64,000 nt of DNA from Rhodohalobacter mucosus (lineage in GTDB: Bacteria; Bacteroidota; Rhodothermia; Balneolales; Balneolaceae). Below the pieces are notes generated by a model that was given only the letters and a program-made list of their open reading frames with translations, made no database searches and was not told the DNA's origin. The translations under genes and the position numbers were made by a program. Below, one piece after another: positions 51,728-60,467 of the stretch. The stretch covers positions 1 through 64,000 of the forward strand of contig NZ_QGGB01000007.1 in assembly GCF_003150675.1 (NCBI RefSeq), given 5' to 3'. Every line of letters starts with the position of its first letter. Positions within the stretch are counted from its first letter, which is position 1.

Positions 51728-52168
51728 CTATGCCGGTTGTGGATTCATGTTTCGGCTGTTCACGCTGATCTTTTGAAGCTCAGCGACAACCTGGATCAAC
51801 AGGGTGGTCAGCTCAGGTTCGATTTTTTTGGACAGACCTGTATACCAGAGTAAAAGTTTGGTAGCAGACTCAGCCGGGATGTTGGCGTATTTGGCCAGAT
51901 GTTGCCCTGATCCATCCAGAATGGGATATATGCTCTCTGCAATCTGCCTTGCGCCGATGTCCTGCCGGAGAGCCTGCTTACCTAACGTCATTGCCATTTG
52001 CAGCCAATCGCCCATCTGCATTGGTCTTCGTTCAATTTGTTCGATGATGGCGATCTGATTGTGAACTTGTTGTGCGTATTTCAGATAGAGATTCCGTTTG
52101 TTCTTTTCAGCCATGAACGACATGGCCATTGAAAGCAGATCGAATCGGTGCTTTGGCATTTCCTGCAT
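51728..52168 (-). CDS. Helical protein of the virus-like operon
   Basis: 146 residues, almost entirely helical (FDLLSMAMSFMAEKNKRNLY, ATKLLLWYTGLSKKIEPELT). Translation is coupled to the preceding gene by a TAATG overlap. No recognised domain. Could be a scaffold or membrane-adjacent protein. Confidence 0.5.
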   Translation of the reverse strand: MQEMPKHRFDLLSMAMSFMAEKNKRNLYLKYAQQVHNQIAIIEQIERRPMQMGDWLQMAMTLGKQALRQDIGARQIAESIYPILDGSGQHLAKYANIPAESATKLLLWYTGLSKKIEPELTTLLIQVVAELQKISVNSRNMNPQPA

Positions 52169-52977
52169 TAAAAGCCCTCCATATCCGGTTCATGGTGGCC
52201 GTTTGTTTTGCTTGCAAAAAAGTCGTTCAGGCCGATAGCCTCTTCCTCGAAAGGAGAGCGGTGAAGGGACTGCTCACCCTCACCGTTTTTGGGCGTCTTT
52301 GCCTGATTATTTGGGGAAATTTCTTCACCGATTATGCCTGCATCACCATTCATATCCTGTTCAAAAGCTTGCCGAAGCTGTTCAGTCTGTTGGGGTGAGA
52401 GTTCCGCAGGAGCAGATAGTGCTGGTTGCCCCTGGGCTGTTAGTGCACCACCCAGAACCCCGGAAAGGTTTTCAAATAAAGTGGGGGCTACATCTTCCAG
52501 CATATCCAGAATGCGGTTGCCGGTTGTTCGGTCGCCGGACCGATGTTCAAGCTCCATCTTGAATGCCTGGCGTTCCAGGTCGATGATCTGTCGTTCAAAC
52601 TCCCGTGTGTCTCGACGGTGATTTTCTTTGAGCCTTTCAACTTCCAGCCGGTGAGACTCTTTTAAATCGGATATTTCTTTTTGATGGCTCAGAAGTGTTT
52701 CGGTTCGATCTTTCGACAGCTCCCGTTTAAGCTGCATGATCTCATCTACCTGAAGACGAATTTTTCGGTCAGAATCATGAAGCTCTCCTTCCAACCGGCT
52801 GCACCTCTCACGATAGTGCTGAACCAGTGATTCATCTACAAAAGAGGGTTTTTCTCCACCCAGGTACGACTCCATTGAAGGGCGTCCTGCCGAAGAATTG
52901 CCATTTCCTTTAATGATTTGACCATTAACGGGCAGCTCTGTTGAATCTCCGGTATGTGGTTGAGAAAGTTCGGCCAT
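52168..52977 (-). CDS. Coiled-coil protein, first gene of the virus-like operon
   Basis: 269 residues. A long coiled coil covers about 52-150 (HYRERCSRLEGELHDSDRK, EISDLKESHRLEVERLKEN), then a short hydrophobic helix (VAPTLFENLSGVLGGALTAQ) and an acidic, disordered tail with NGD/NGE segments. It stands at the promoter-proximal end of an operon running 21 kb to the left. A scaffold, or a protein bringing virion parts to the membrane, would fit. Confidence 0.55.
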   Translation of the reverse strand: MAELSQPHTGDSTELPVNGQIIKGNGNSSAGRPSMESYLGGEKPSFVDESLVQHYRERCSRLEGELHDSDRKIRLQVDEIMQLKRELSKDRTETLLSHQKEISDLKESHRLEVERLKENHRRDTREFERQIIDLERQAFKMELEHRSGDRTTGNRILDMLEDVAPTLFENLSGVLGGALTAQGQPALSAPAELSPQQTEQLRQAFEQDMNGDAGIIGEEISPNNQAKTPKNGEGEQSLHRSPFEEEAIGLNDFFASKTNGHHEPDMEGF

Positions 52978-53364
52978 CTGTGATTGAGTTTTCGTTCAAA
53001 CACAGATTAGGGGCAAAAATACTGGCTTACAATGCTCTAAAGGCTGGTTGGTTGGATATGGATAACAAAAAAATTAACCAGAATTTAGAGGCTATTAAAT
53101 GAGTAAAACGGTTTTATATGTTCTCCTGCAAGGATATGAGTAAAATGGAAGAAACTTTACTTTTTTGAGCGGAATGATCTACATTATTGCTGTTTGCTTG
53201 AACCGTTAAGAAACAATCGGATACGATTTTTATGATTTTATCTTGAAATCATCGGTTTACTTTAAATTTTTTTGAGAGTACCTGCTAGTGTTCTTCTATT
53301 ATATCTAATACGGAGTTTGACATATAAGAGATAACTAGTAATTAATTTGACGCACGAATATTGT
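52978..53364. other. Spacer between the virus-like operon and the defence operon
   Basis: 387 bp, AT-rich, no gene seen in either strand. On the minus strand TATTTTTG at 53021-53014 fits the Bacteroidota -7 pattern TAnnTTTG, but no clear TTG -33 box stands at the right distance. It probably holds the promoter of the long operon. No tRNA-like attachment repeat was seen here. Confidence 0.4.
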
Positions 53365-54837
53365 CTATTTTTTAAGAATATGAATCATTGATTCAATTGA
53401 TTCTTCAAGCTCTTTAGAACTAAATGTGCTCACCTGCATAATTGTATTCTCTGGATGGTGAATTTTATTTCTTATAAATACAGGTAAGGTACACATGTAT
53501 TTTGCGCCAGGATTTCCATTTTGCTCACGTTGCCATTGTTTTGAATTCTTCAAACCTTGCTCCTCAAAGAAGTCATCTATCTCTTTTTCTTTAAACTTTT
53601 CATGTTTCTCTTGGATAAATCCATACAATTCATTGTGAAACTCAACTGTTGGGTAATTATAGGCTTTGTAATTGATTTCACCCCATGAGGGACTCCAGGG
53701 AAATAAACCAGAATCAGGTTGCATTTTTTGGATCACTAATTCATCACCATCCTCAAATGATGTAACAAAGGTTTTAACACCTGTCTTATTAAACGTATTC
53801 TTGTAAAAGATTGGTGAGTGAGTTGAGATGAAAATTTGATGATTATTACTCTCCTGCGAAAGGCTCAATAAATAGTCAGCTAATTTTTCCTGTAATTTAG
53901 GATGAAGGTGCAATTCAGGTTCATCAATTAGAATAAGTAGTTTTTCTTTCGAAAAGGAAGCCAAGGTTTCAAGAAATAATAATGATATAATCATTTCAAA
54001 TCCTGATCCTAAATCTTTAACTGGCAGATCAAGAGTACCTTTTTTTGAAGAAAAAAATGCCGAATCATAGGGTGCTACTGAATCAAATATTGACATATCT
54101 ATTTCAGCAATATCAAATTTATTTAGTTTCTCTCTTAATAATCTAACCAACTCCAAATCCTCAACCTCTGAATATTTATGTATTTCATTTGTAAGCTCTT
54201 GGATTTTTTCTTGAATTGTCTGAGAGTCAGGATCTTTTCGAACATATCTATTATACCGCCAGTTTAAATCCTCAACCACATTAGAAAACGAAGAGTTAAA
54301 TCCTTTAGTGAGTTGACGGTTTCTATCTTTTCCAAAATAGAATGTTCGAGGTAGGTCTTCCGTAGATATATTGGATAATGTTAAAGATCTTTCTGAAAAT
54401 TTAAAATCTGAGCCACTTTTCCTTTTAATTTTCCAACCTTTTCCATTTTCTTCTCTTTCAAATGCAGGACCAACGAGATGAGTAACAACATATGGGTCAG
54501 ACAATACTTTCCCTGCTTTCTTTTGGTCTCTTTTCTTGACCTCTAAATATAACTTATCGCACTCAATTTCTTGAGTAGTATAACCATCTGGAAGTTCAAC
54601 CTTCAGATTTTCAATAAATTTTATAAACACAGAAAATGAATCAACTGATCCACCTTTAAAGTCGGTATGTTTAATCCTATTAGCTAAAAAGTATGGTGAA
54701 AATGCATGATTTAAAGCTTCAATTATACTTGTTTTGGAGGTCCCATTATCTCCAATCAATATGTTATAATCACCAACATTTAAATCACTAATTTTTCCTA
54801 TACCCCTAAAGTTTGATATCGAAAATTTCTCTATCAT
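53365..54837 (-). CDS. AAA ATPase (OLD/RecF-like), last gene of the RM operon
   Basis: 490 residues of the overcoming-lysogenization-defect-like AAA_15/21 type: Walker A IGDNGTSKTS at 28-37, signature region DLGSGFEMIISLLFLE, and LILIDEPELHLHPK near 300. No Toprim domain is apparent. The C-terminal part has FIRNKIHHPENT near 455, an R-N-x2-H-H motif that could be a HEPN-type ribonuclease site (inference). It lies 27 bp after res and belongs to the defence operon. Confidence 0.72.
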   Translation of the reverse strand: MIEKFSISNFRGIGKISDLNVGDYNILIGDNGTSKTSIIEALNHAFSPYFLANRIKHTDFKGGSVDSFSVFIKFIENLKVELPDGYTTQEIECDKLYLEVKKRDQKKAGKVLSDPYVVTHLVGPAFEREENGKGWKIKRKSGSDFKFSERSLTLSNISTEDLPRTFYFGKDRNRQLTKGFNSSFSNVVEDLNWRYNRYVRKDPDSQTIQEKIQELTNEIHKYSEVEDLELVRLLREKLNKFDIAEIDMSIFDSVAPYDSAFFSSKKGTLDLPVKDLGSGFEMIISLLFLETLASFSKEKLLILIDEPELHLHPKLQEKLADYLLSLSQESNNHQIFISTHSPIFYKNTFNKTGVKTFVTSFEDGDELVIQKMQPDSGLFPWSPSWGEINYKAYNYPTVEFHNELYGFIQEKHEKFKEKEIDDFFEEQGLKNSKQWQREQNGNPGAKYMCTLPVFIRNKIHHPENTIMQVSTFSSKELEESIESMIHILKK

Positions 54838-54863
54838 TTGCCCCGTTTCATTCTTTAGTACTA

Positions 54864-57845
54864 TTACTCTTCAACTACGTCCAAAAACCGATCAAAATCA
54901 TCGGCAACTTCATAGGCTACACCCGATTCCAGAGCTTTAAAGTGCTCTCTTCCGCAGTCGATCTTGGCTTTTTCAGTGGCTCTTAGTGCATCACTAAAAA
55001 GTGAGCCTTTGGTTTCTACTACAAAATAGAGCTTTTTATCACCGTTGTTCTCATAAACCACAGCCCAATCCGGATTATAAGAACCAAGGGGCGTATCTAC
55101 CTTGAACCAGGCGGGGAGCTTAGCATATAGATTCACACCATCATTTTCTTCAAAAGCTTGTGCAAAATTTCTCTCAATATCAGAGTCATAAACCACATGG
55201 TCATGCACGGACTTCTTAGCTTTGATCATGTTCTTGTCGAGGTAACCAAATAGTTCCTCGCTTTCAAAAAGCTCCTGAGCGTAAAAGTGGTCATCACCTA
55301 TTTTCTGATACTTGATACCATCAACAATCACCATTCGCATCTCACTTTTTATAATATCCAATGCTTGCTCAATGAACTTTTGAGGATTATTGGTAAAGGA
55401 TGAAAGCCTTCCGCTATCCATCAACATCTTAGCAATAGATTTTCGGGTTAGTTGAGTCTCATCCTGGAGAATGGTCAATATATCCGGTAGGGGAAAGTCG
55501 GTAGCATCGTAGGTCTGTACTTGCTGATTTGGATCACCGGCATGAACACCTCCGCGATCCATTGCAAGTTTAGAGGTTTCATACCGGAAACGGGCTTTGC
55601 TTACTCTTAACTGATCTCTGAGGGCTTTTGCACAGTTCTCAATAAGTTTCTCTGAATCAAAATCTACTCTGTATGTGGTTTTGTATTTAATCTTATCCCA
55701 GAGCTGCTTGAAGTCTTCATCCAGAAGTACCTGCTTATTAAGTTTGACTTCACGCTTATCATCGGCATTTTTGATATTGAGCTTGCCAGCCAGTTTTCTT
55801 AGTAGAGAAGTAATCTGAGCTTTTTGCTCTTTCACTTCTTCAGGAACATTGACCACATCACTCTTAATATCCAGCCTTAGTTTATCTTGGATTTTTCCTC
55901 GTTTATCAATGTAATCTTGTTCTATAAAATGCTCATAGATCTTAGCTGATTGTTCGACTCCGAGGTTTTTACTTTCACCTGATTCATCCAACACAGGAAT
56001 ACCTGCAAAGGAATGTTCTTCTACGACACCAAACTTAATACCTTCTTCTTTTTCAATTTCCTTCTGGAGCTCTTTGGCAAAGTTCTCATAGGATTCATTT
56101 GCCATCACCGTTAATGTATTTACATCAAAACCATACACCCGTTCACCATCCTGATCTACCGCTATCCGTAAACCACGACCAATTTCCTGCCTTTTCTTAA
56201 TGGTGGAATTGGTTTCATTGAGGGTACAGATCTGAAACACATTGGGATTATCCCAGCCTTCCCGTAGAGTGGAGTGAGAGAAGATGAATTTTAACTTTGT
56301 ATCCAGATCAAGGAGCTTCTCTTTGTCCTTCATGATCAGATTATAAGCATCTCCATCAGCTTGTGTTGTACCAGAAGTATCCTTGAAATACTCAACTTTA
56401 CTGTTACCTCTGCCTTTGGTATCAATAGAAAAATACCCATCATGTACTCTTTCGGCTATAGTATCTTTATCAACGCCTTCAAATAACTGACTATATTTAG
56501 GGCTGGAAATCGCCTTTTTATATTCTTCTTCGAACATCTTAGCGTATTTGCCATTCAACTGATTTCCATCTTCATCATACTGGCGATAGTTGGCAACCCT
56601 GTCTATGAAAAACAGGCTGAGCACTTTAATTCCTCTTGGGCGTAGCCGCAACTCTTTATCCAGGTGTTCATCAATGGTTTTTCTTATCTGAAGCCGTTTC
56701 AGAGTATCTTCATCAACTCCGCCAATCGTTTCTCCCTTTTTCACGTATATATCAGTGCCAAATTTCACAAACTCGTTGCCTTTTTCCGCATATATCTCAC
56801 TGATAATGTACCCATCATAGACTTCTCTGCCACCGGAATACTCAAACAAGTCAGCTCCTTGACTAACTCTTCGCTTAACCCGTTTCACTTTACCATCTTT
56901 AAACTGGTCAAAGGATATGGTAGCCTCCGGGCTTCCTTTTTTGTTGCTCACATCATGCACTTCTATAAAGGCTTTATTATGGGCATCATCTACTTGAATT
57001 CCCGCTACTTCTATCTGCTTCACTAATTTCCGCTCATAGGCATCTACAGAATCCAGTCTATAGAGCATGTGATATTTGTCAATATGAGTAGCGGAATACC
57101 TGTAGGTGCATAGTGGATTCAGAGACTCAATTGCCTTGGTACTCTTGTTGGTGGTATCCACAGATTGAGGCTCATCAATAATCACTATGGGATTAGTGGA
57201 CTGAATGTATTCAATAGGCTTCTGACCATTCATCCGGTCATGGCTACGGTGAATAATGTTTGCCTTTTTTTCTAACTCTGGATTGGTGAAAGATCTTCTA
57301 AAGGCATCAATATTGATCACCATGATTTGTATGTGCTGTGAAGTAGCAAACTGCCTAACCTTAGGCAGATCATCAGAATCATAAATGAAATAGTCATAAG
57401 GTGTATTATCGTAAATTTGGCTGAAATGCTCTTTGGTCATTTGCAGAGATTTGTACACCCCTTCTCTGATAGCTACAGATGGAACCACTATTATGAACTT
57501 AGAGAAGCCATACTTCTCATGAAGCTCAAACATGGAGCGGAGATACACATAGGTTTTACCAGTCCCTGTCTCCATTTCAATAGTGAAGTCCAGGCTTTTT
57601 AGTATTTCATCGGGCCTAAGTCCATTTTCAATTTGAATGGATTGAATATTTTTTAAAATATCTTCTTCTAATAGCTTTAATCTATTACCAACACCAATTT
57701 CTTGCAATTGAAATTCAGTTTCTGGAATACCAGAAACAGTGAACCGACTATTTCCCTCTTCCTGTCCTTCAAACACTCTTGTAACTGAATTAATAGCATC
57801 TCGTTGAAAATCCAGGTTTGGATTAAATTTAATCTTCATAGCCAT
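54864..57845 (-). CDS. res: Type III restriction enzyme, Res subunit
   Basis: 993 residues. The motor domain has DFQRDAIN at 12-19, METGTGKTY at 91-99, VIIDEPQ near 225, and REGWDNPNVFQIC plus QEIGRGLRI near 555. The C-terminal nuclease domain keeps the acidic residue in DSDIERNF, SYNPDWAV and FVVETKG near 920-945. All catalytic sites look intact. With Mod it cuts DNA carrying two unmethylated sites in head-to-head orientation. A GGAG site precedes the ATG at 57845. Confidence 0.9.
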   Translation of the reverse strand: MAMKIKFNPNLDFQRDAINSVTRVFEGQEEGNSRFTVSGIPETEFQLQEIGVGNRLKLLEEDILKNIQSIQIENGLRPDEILKSLDFTIEMETGTGKTYVYLRSMFELHEKYGFSKFIIVVPSVAIREGVYKSLQMTKEHFSQIYDNTPYDYFIYDSDDLPKVRQFATSQHIQIMVINIDAFRRSFTNPELEKKANIIHRSHDRMNGQKPIEYIQSTNPIVIIDEPQSVDTTNKSTKAIESLNPLCTYRYSATHIDKYHMLYRLDSVDAYERKLVKQIEVAGIQVDDAHNKAFIEVHDVSNKKGSPEATISFDQFKDGKVKRVKRRVSQGADLFEYSGGREVYDGYIISEIYAEKGNEFVKFGTDIYVKKGETIGGVDEDTLKRLQIRKTIDEHLDKELRLRPRGIKVLSLFFIDRVANYRQYDEDGNQLNGKYAKMFEEEYKKAISSPKYSQLFEGVDKDTIAERVHDGYFSIDTKGRGNSKVEYFKDTSGTTQADGDAYNLIMKDKEKLLDLDTKLKFIFSHSTLREGWDNPNVFQICTLNETNSTIKKRQEIGRGLRIAVDQDGERVYGFDVNTLTVMANESYENFAKELQKEIEKEEGIKFGVVEEHSFAGIPVLDESGESKNLGVEQSAKIYEHFIEQDYIDKRGKIQDKLRLDIKSDVVNVPEEVKEQKAQITSLLRKLAGKLNIKNADDKREVKLNKQVLLDEDFKQLWDKIKYKTTYRVDFDSEKLIENCAKALRDQLRVSKARFRYETSKLAMDRGGVHAGDPNQQVQTYDATDFPLPDILTILQDETQLTRKSIAKMLMDSGRLSSFTNNPQKFIEQALDIIKSEMRMVIVDGIKYQKIGDDHFYAQELFESEELFGYLDKNMIKAKKSVHDHVVYDSDIERNFAQAFEENDGVNLYAKLPAWFKVDTPLGSYNPDWAVVYENNGDKKLYFVVETKGSLFSDALRATEKAKIDCGREHFKALESGVAYEVADDFDRFLDVVEE

Positions 57846-57846
57846 A

Positions 57847-59715
57847 TCAAATACTCCTTACATCTTCAATTCCGTGTTGCTTCAGGATCTGAACAGCATT
57901 GGTTTTAATCACATCATCTTTGAAGCCGCTGTCTCTGAATACCACTCGGGTTAGCTCCGGCTCCAGTTCTTCCTTCTGTTTGGCAATACCTTCCACCACA
58001 ACGAGGTCAATTTTTGGAGCTAAGCAGATAAATAGGGCTCCGGCACCTGCCACAAATACTTTTGAACCGCCGATTTCTTTTTCTTCAATTGGGAGAGCTA
58101 AGTCTAAACCATACTTCAGCAGTATCTCATAAAGTACATCCTGTTCTGAGCGATCAGGTTTAATATTTTCAATGGAATCTTCAATAGATAACTGAACTTG
58201 TTCAAAATTGGGGTCCCAAGCTTTGATATTCGACTCATCAAGCTTCAATGACTTGAAACCATTTTTATGATTATTTTTTTCATTTGATTCATCAATAATA
58301 TTAATGACTTTTCTAATTCTATCTTTGGCAATTTCAGATATGGTCTTGTATCCTAATTTATATGCTTCAGATTTTTCTTCTATTTCTTCAGGTAGTTGAA
58401 CAAGAATAAATCGCCTATTTCCATCATCATTTATATTTTTGTAAAGACAAGCTTCCGCTAAGGATGCTGAGCCAGCAAAGAAATCAAGTATCAAGTCGTC
58501 TTTTTTTGTTCCTACATGAATAATTTTTTTCATGTAGTCCACAGGCTTTGGATAGTCAAATACCTGTTTTCCTTGAAACAGTTCTTTCAGGGCTTTATTC
58601 GATCCATCAGTATGCCCAACTTCATCATAGTCCCAAAAGGTAGTAGGAGTGATACCCTGTTTAACTTCACTTAAAAAGCGTTTTATAGAAGGAACGTTAG
58701 AACCGTCTTCTCCAAACCAAATTCGATTATCATCAACTAATTCCTGAAATTTGTCTTTAGAGTACCTCCATGAATTACCTTCAGGGGGAGCTACTTTTCT
58801 ACCAGAAGGTGTAGTAATTTCATAAATATCCTTCTCTGTTACTCTACCTACACTTAAATCACTTGATTTCCAAGGTCCTCTTGGATCATTATCTGGATTA
58901 CTATATCTACTGTTTTGTTTTTCAGTTCTTGGAAGCAATGTTGGACTAAAGGATTCAGAATTCTTAGCATAACATATTAAATACTCATGGCTTGTAGAAA
59001 AATGTTTTGCATCATTTTGTATTCCATATTTTTTTCTCCAAACAATATTTGCAACAAAATTACTGTCACCAAAAACCTGATTACATACATTAATCAAGTT
59101 GAACAATTCATTATCATCAATTGATATAAAAATGCATCCATCTTGAGTCAATAACTCTCTTGCTAATAACAATCTTGGAAACATCATGTTTAACCAATCT
59201 GTGTGATATCTACCGCTATATTCTGGATTACTACTAACTTTTTTTCCTTCTCTATCAACTTGACCTGTTATTTTTAAATAATTCCTGATGTTATCACCAT
59301 AATCGTCAGGATACACAAAATCGTTACCTGTATTGTAAGGAGGATCTATATAAATCATTTTCACCTTCCCATGATAGCTTCGCTGAAGTAGCTTAAGAAC
59401 TTCCAAGTTATCTCCCTCAATAAACAGATTCTCAGTACTATCCCAGTTAACACTTTCTTCTGGGGCAGGTCTTAAAGTTCCCCGACTGGGAGTCATGGCT
59501 AATTTCCGGGCTTTACTTTTCCCATTCCATGTAAAAGAATAGCGTTCCTTGCTATCTTCTTTAAACTCTCCGAGTACTTCTTCAAGAGTTTCAAAATCAA
59601 CTTTACCATCTGTTACAATTTCCGGGAATAGCTGCTTCAGCTTTTCTATGTTTTCAGCTACCAGATCTTTACTTTCCCCATCTTTTTCTGTCAGTGGTGG
59701 TATGGTGTCACTCAT
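57847..59715 (-). CDS. mod: Type III DNA methyltransferase, Mod subunit
   Basis: 622 residues, beta-class N6-adenine methylase. The catalytic motif DPPYNTG is at 124-130, a large target-recognition region covers about 230-370, and the SAM motif DFFAGSASLAEA is near 407. The N-terminal segment (EKLKQLFPEIVTDGKVDFET) is typical of Mod. It overlaps the DUF4391 gene by ATGA, and res follows after one base. Confidence 0.92.
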   Translation of the reverse strand: MSDTIPPLTEKDGESKDLVAENIEKLKQLFPEIVTDGKVDFETLEEVLGEFKEDSKERYSFTWNGKSKARKLAMTPSRGTLRPAPEESVNWDSTENLFIEGDNLEVLKLLQRSYHGKVKMIYIDPPYNTGNDFVYPDDYGDNIRNYLKITGQVDREGKKVSSNPEYSGRYHTDWLNMMFPRLLLARELLTQDGCIFISIDDNELFNLINVCNQVFGDSNFVANIVWRKKYGIQNDAKHFSTSHEYLICYAKNSESFSPTLLPRTEKQNSRYSNPDNDPRGPWKSSDLSVGRVTEKDIYEITTPSGRKVAPPEGNSWRYSKDKFQELVDDNRIWFGEDGSNVPSIKRFLSEVKQGITPTTFWDYDEVGHTDGSNKALKELFQGKQVFDYPKPVDYMKKIIHVGTKKDDLILDFFAGSASLAEACLYKNINDDGNRRFILVQLPEEIEEKSEAYKLGYKTISEIAKDRIRKVINIIDESNEKNNHKNGFKSLKLDESNIKAWDPNFEQVQLSIEDSIENIKPDRSEQDVLYEILLKYGLDLALPIEEKEIGGSKVFVAGAGALFICLAPKIDLVVVEGIAKQKEELEPELTRVVFRDSGFKDDVIKTNAVQILKQHGIEDVRSI

Positions 59716-60467
59716 AATTGTTTTGCTATCTGCTTAAGTTGTTTTTCCAGTTCCTTAATATCCACATTCAACTTCACTTTTTCATTGAATGCTTCTTCTT
59801 TCTTTAATTTCACTTTAAGGGCTTCAATTTGCTCTTCCAAATCCCGGTGTTCATTCAGGGCTTTTATTCTTTGCTGCTTTTTACTTTGCTCGTCCAGCAT
59901 TTCAAAATTACCGGTTACACTGGCGACTTTATAAGCAGTAAAAGCATCTATCCAGCCTTTATAGAATACCTTAAGGTTTAACCTTGGCTGTTTATCATAG
60001 GCTAATTGTTCTACAAAAGCCCGATCGGAATTTGCCTTTAAATTCTCATCAATCTGTTCGGTAACCCAATACTCTTCAATAGTAGCCGCCTGATTATCTG
60101 CCAAATTAAAGCGTTTATCAGCTACTGATAAGCGAACCCACTGTTTCCCCTTAAATACAATCATCATAGGGTATGGAATTGCCCGGTGTATTATATCTGT
60201 CAATCGGTTCACATGATGGTCATTCTCCAAGTCAACTTCAATCACCGCTATTTCATCATAATGAAAATGTTCTTCTTTCACCGGAAATATCAGTGTAACA
60301 GTTGGCTTTATAGAATATTTCCACCTTATATGATTAATATCTTTAGTAAACCACTTCTTATCGGTTACACTGAACTTTGCGTTCTCATAAAACAGTTTTT
60401 TATATACTGGCTTGTCCAGTCTGCACTTCTCCGGCAGTTTCAGATATGTATAGGGAAATTCATCCAT
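59712..60467 (-). CDS. DUF4391 domain protein
   Basis: 251 residues. The DUF4391 region is 1-200 (KPTVTLIFPVKEEHFHYDEI, PMMIVFKGKQWVRLSVADKR). The last 50 residues form a coiled coil (EEQIEALKVKLKKEEAFNEK). DUF4391 genes commonly stand beside type III Mod and a SNF2 helicase, as here, but the role is not established. It overlaps the helicase stop by TAATG. Confidence 0.85.
   Translation of the reverse strand: MDEFPYTYLKLPEKCRLDKPVYKKLFYENAKFSVTDKKWFTKDINHIRWKYSIKPTVTLIFPVKEEHFHYDEIAVIEVDLENDHHVNRLTDIIHRAIPYPMMIVFKGKQWVRLSVADKRFNLADNQAATIEEYWVTEQIDENLKANSDRAFVEQLAYDKQPRLNLKVFYKGWIDAFTAYKVASVTGNFEMLDEQSKKQQRIKALNEHRDLEEQIEALKVKLKKEEAFNEKVKLNVDIKELEKQLKQIAKQL

Noticed and set aside
31824-52977. 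Tailed prophage or phage tail-like secretion system
   Set aside because: No terminase, portal, tail tube, sheath, tape measure or baseplate homologue was recognised, and the many small tail-anchored membrane proteins do not fit.
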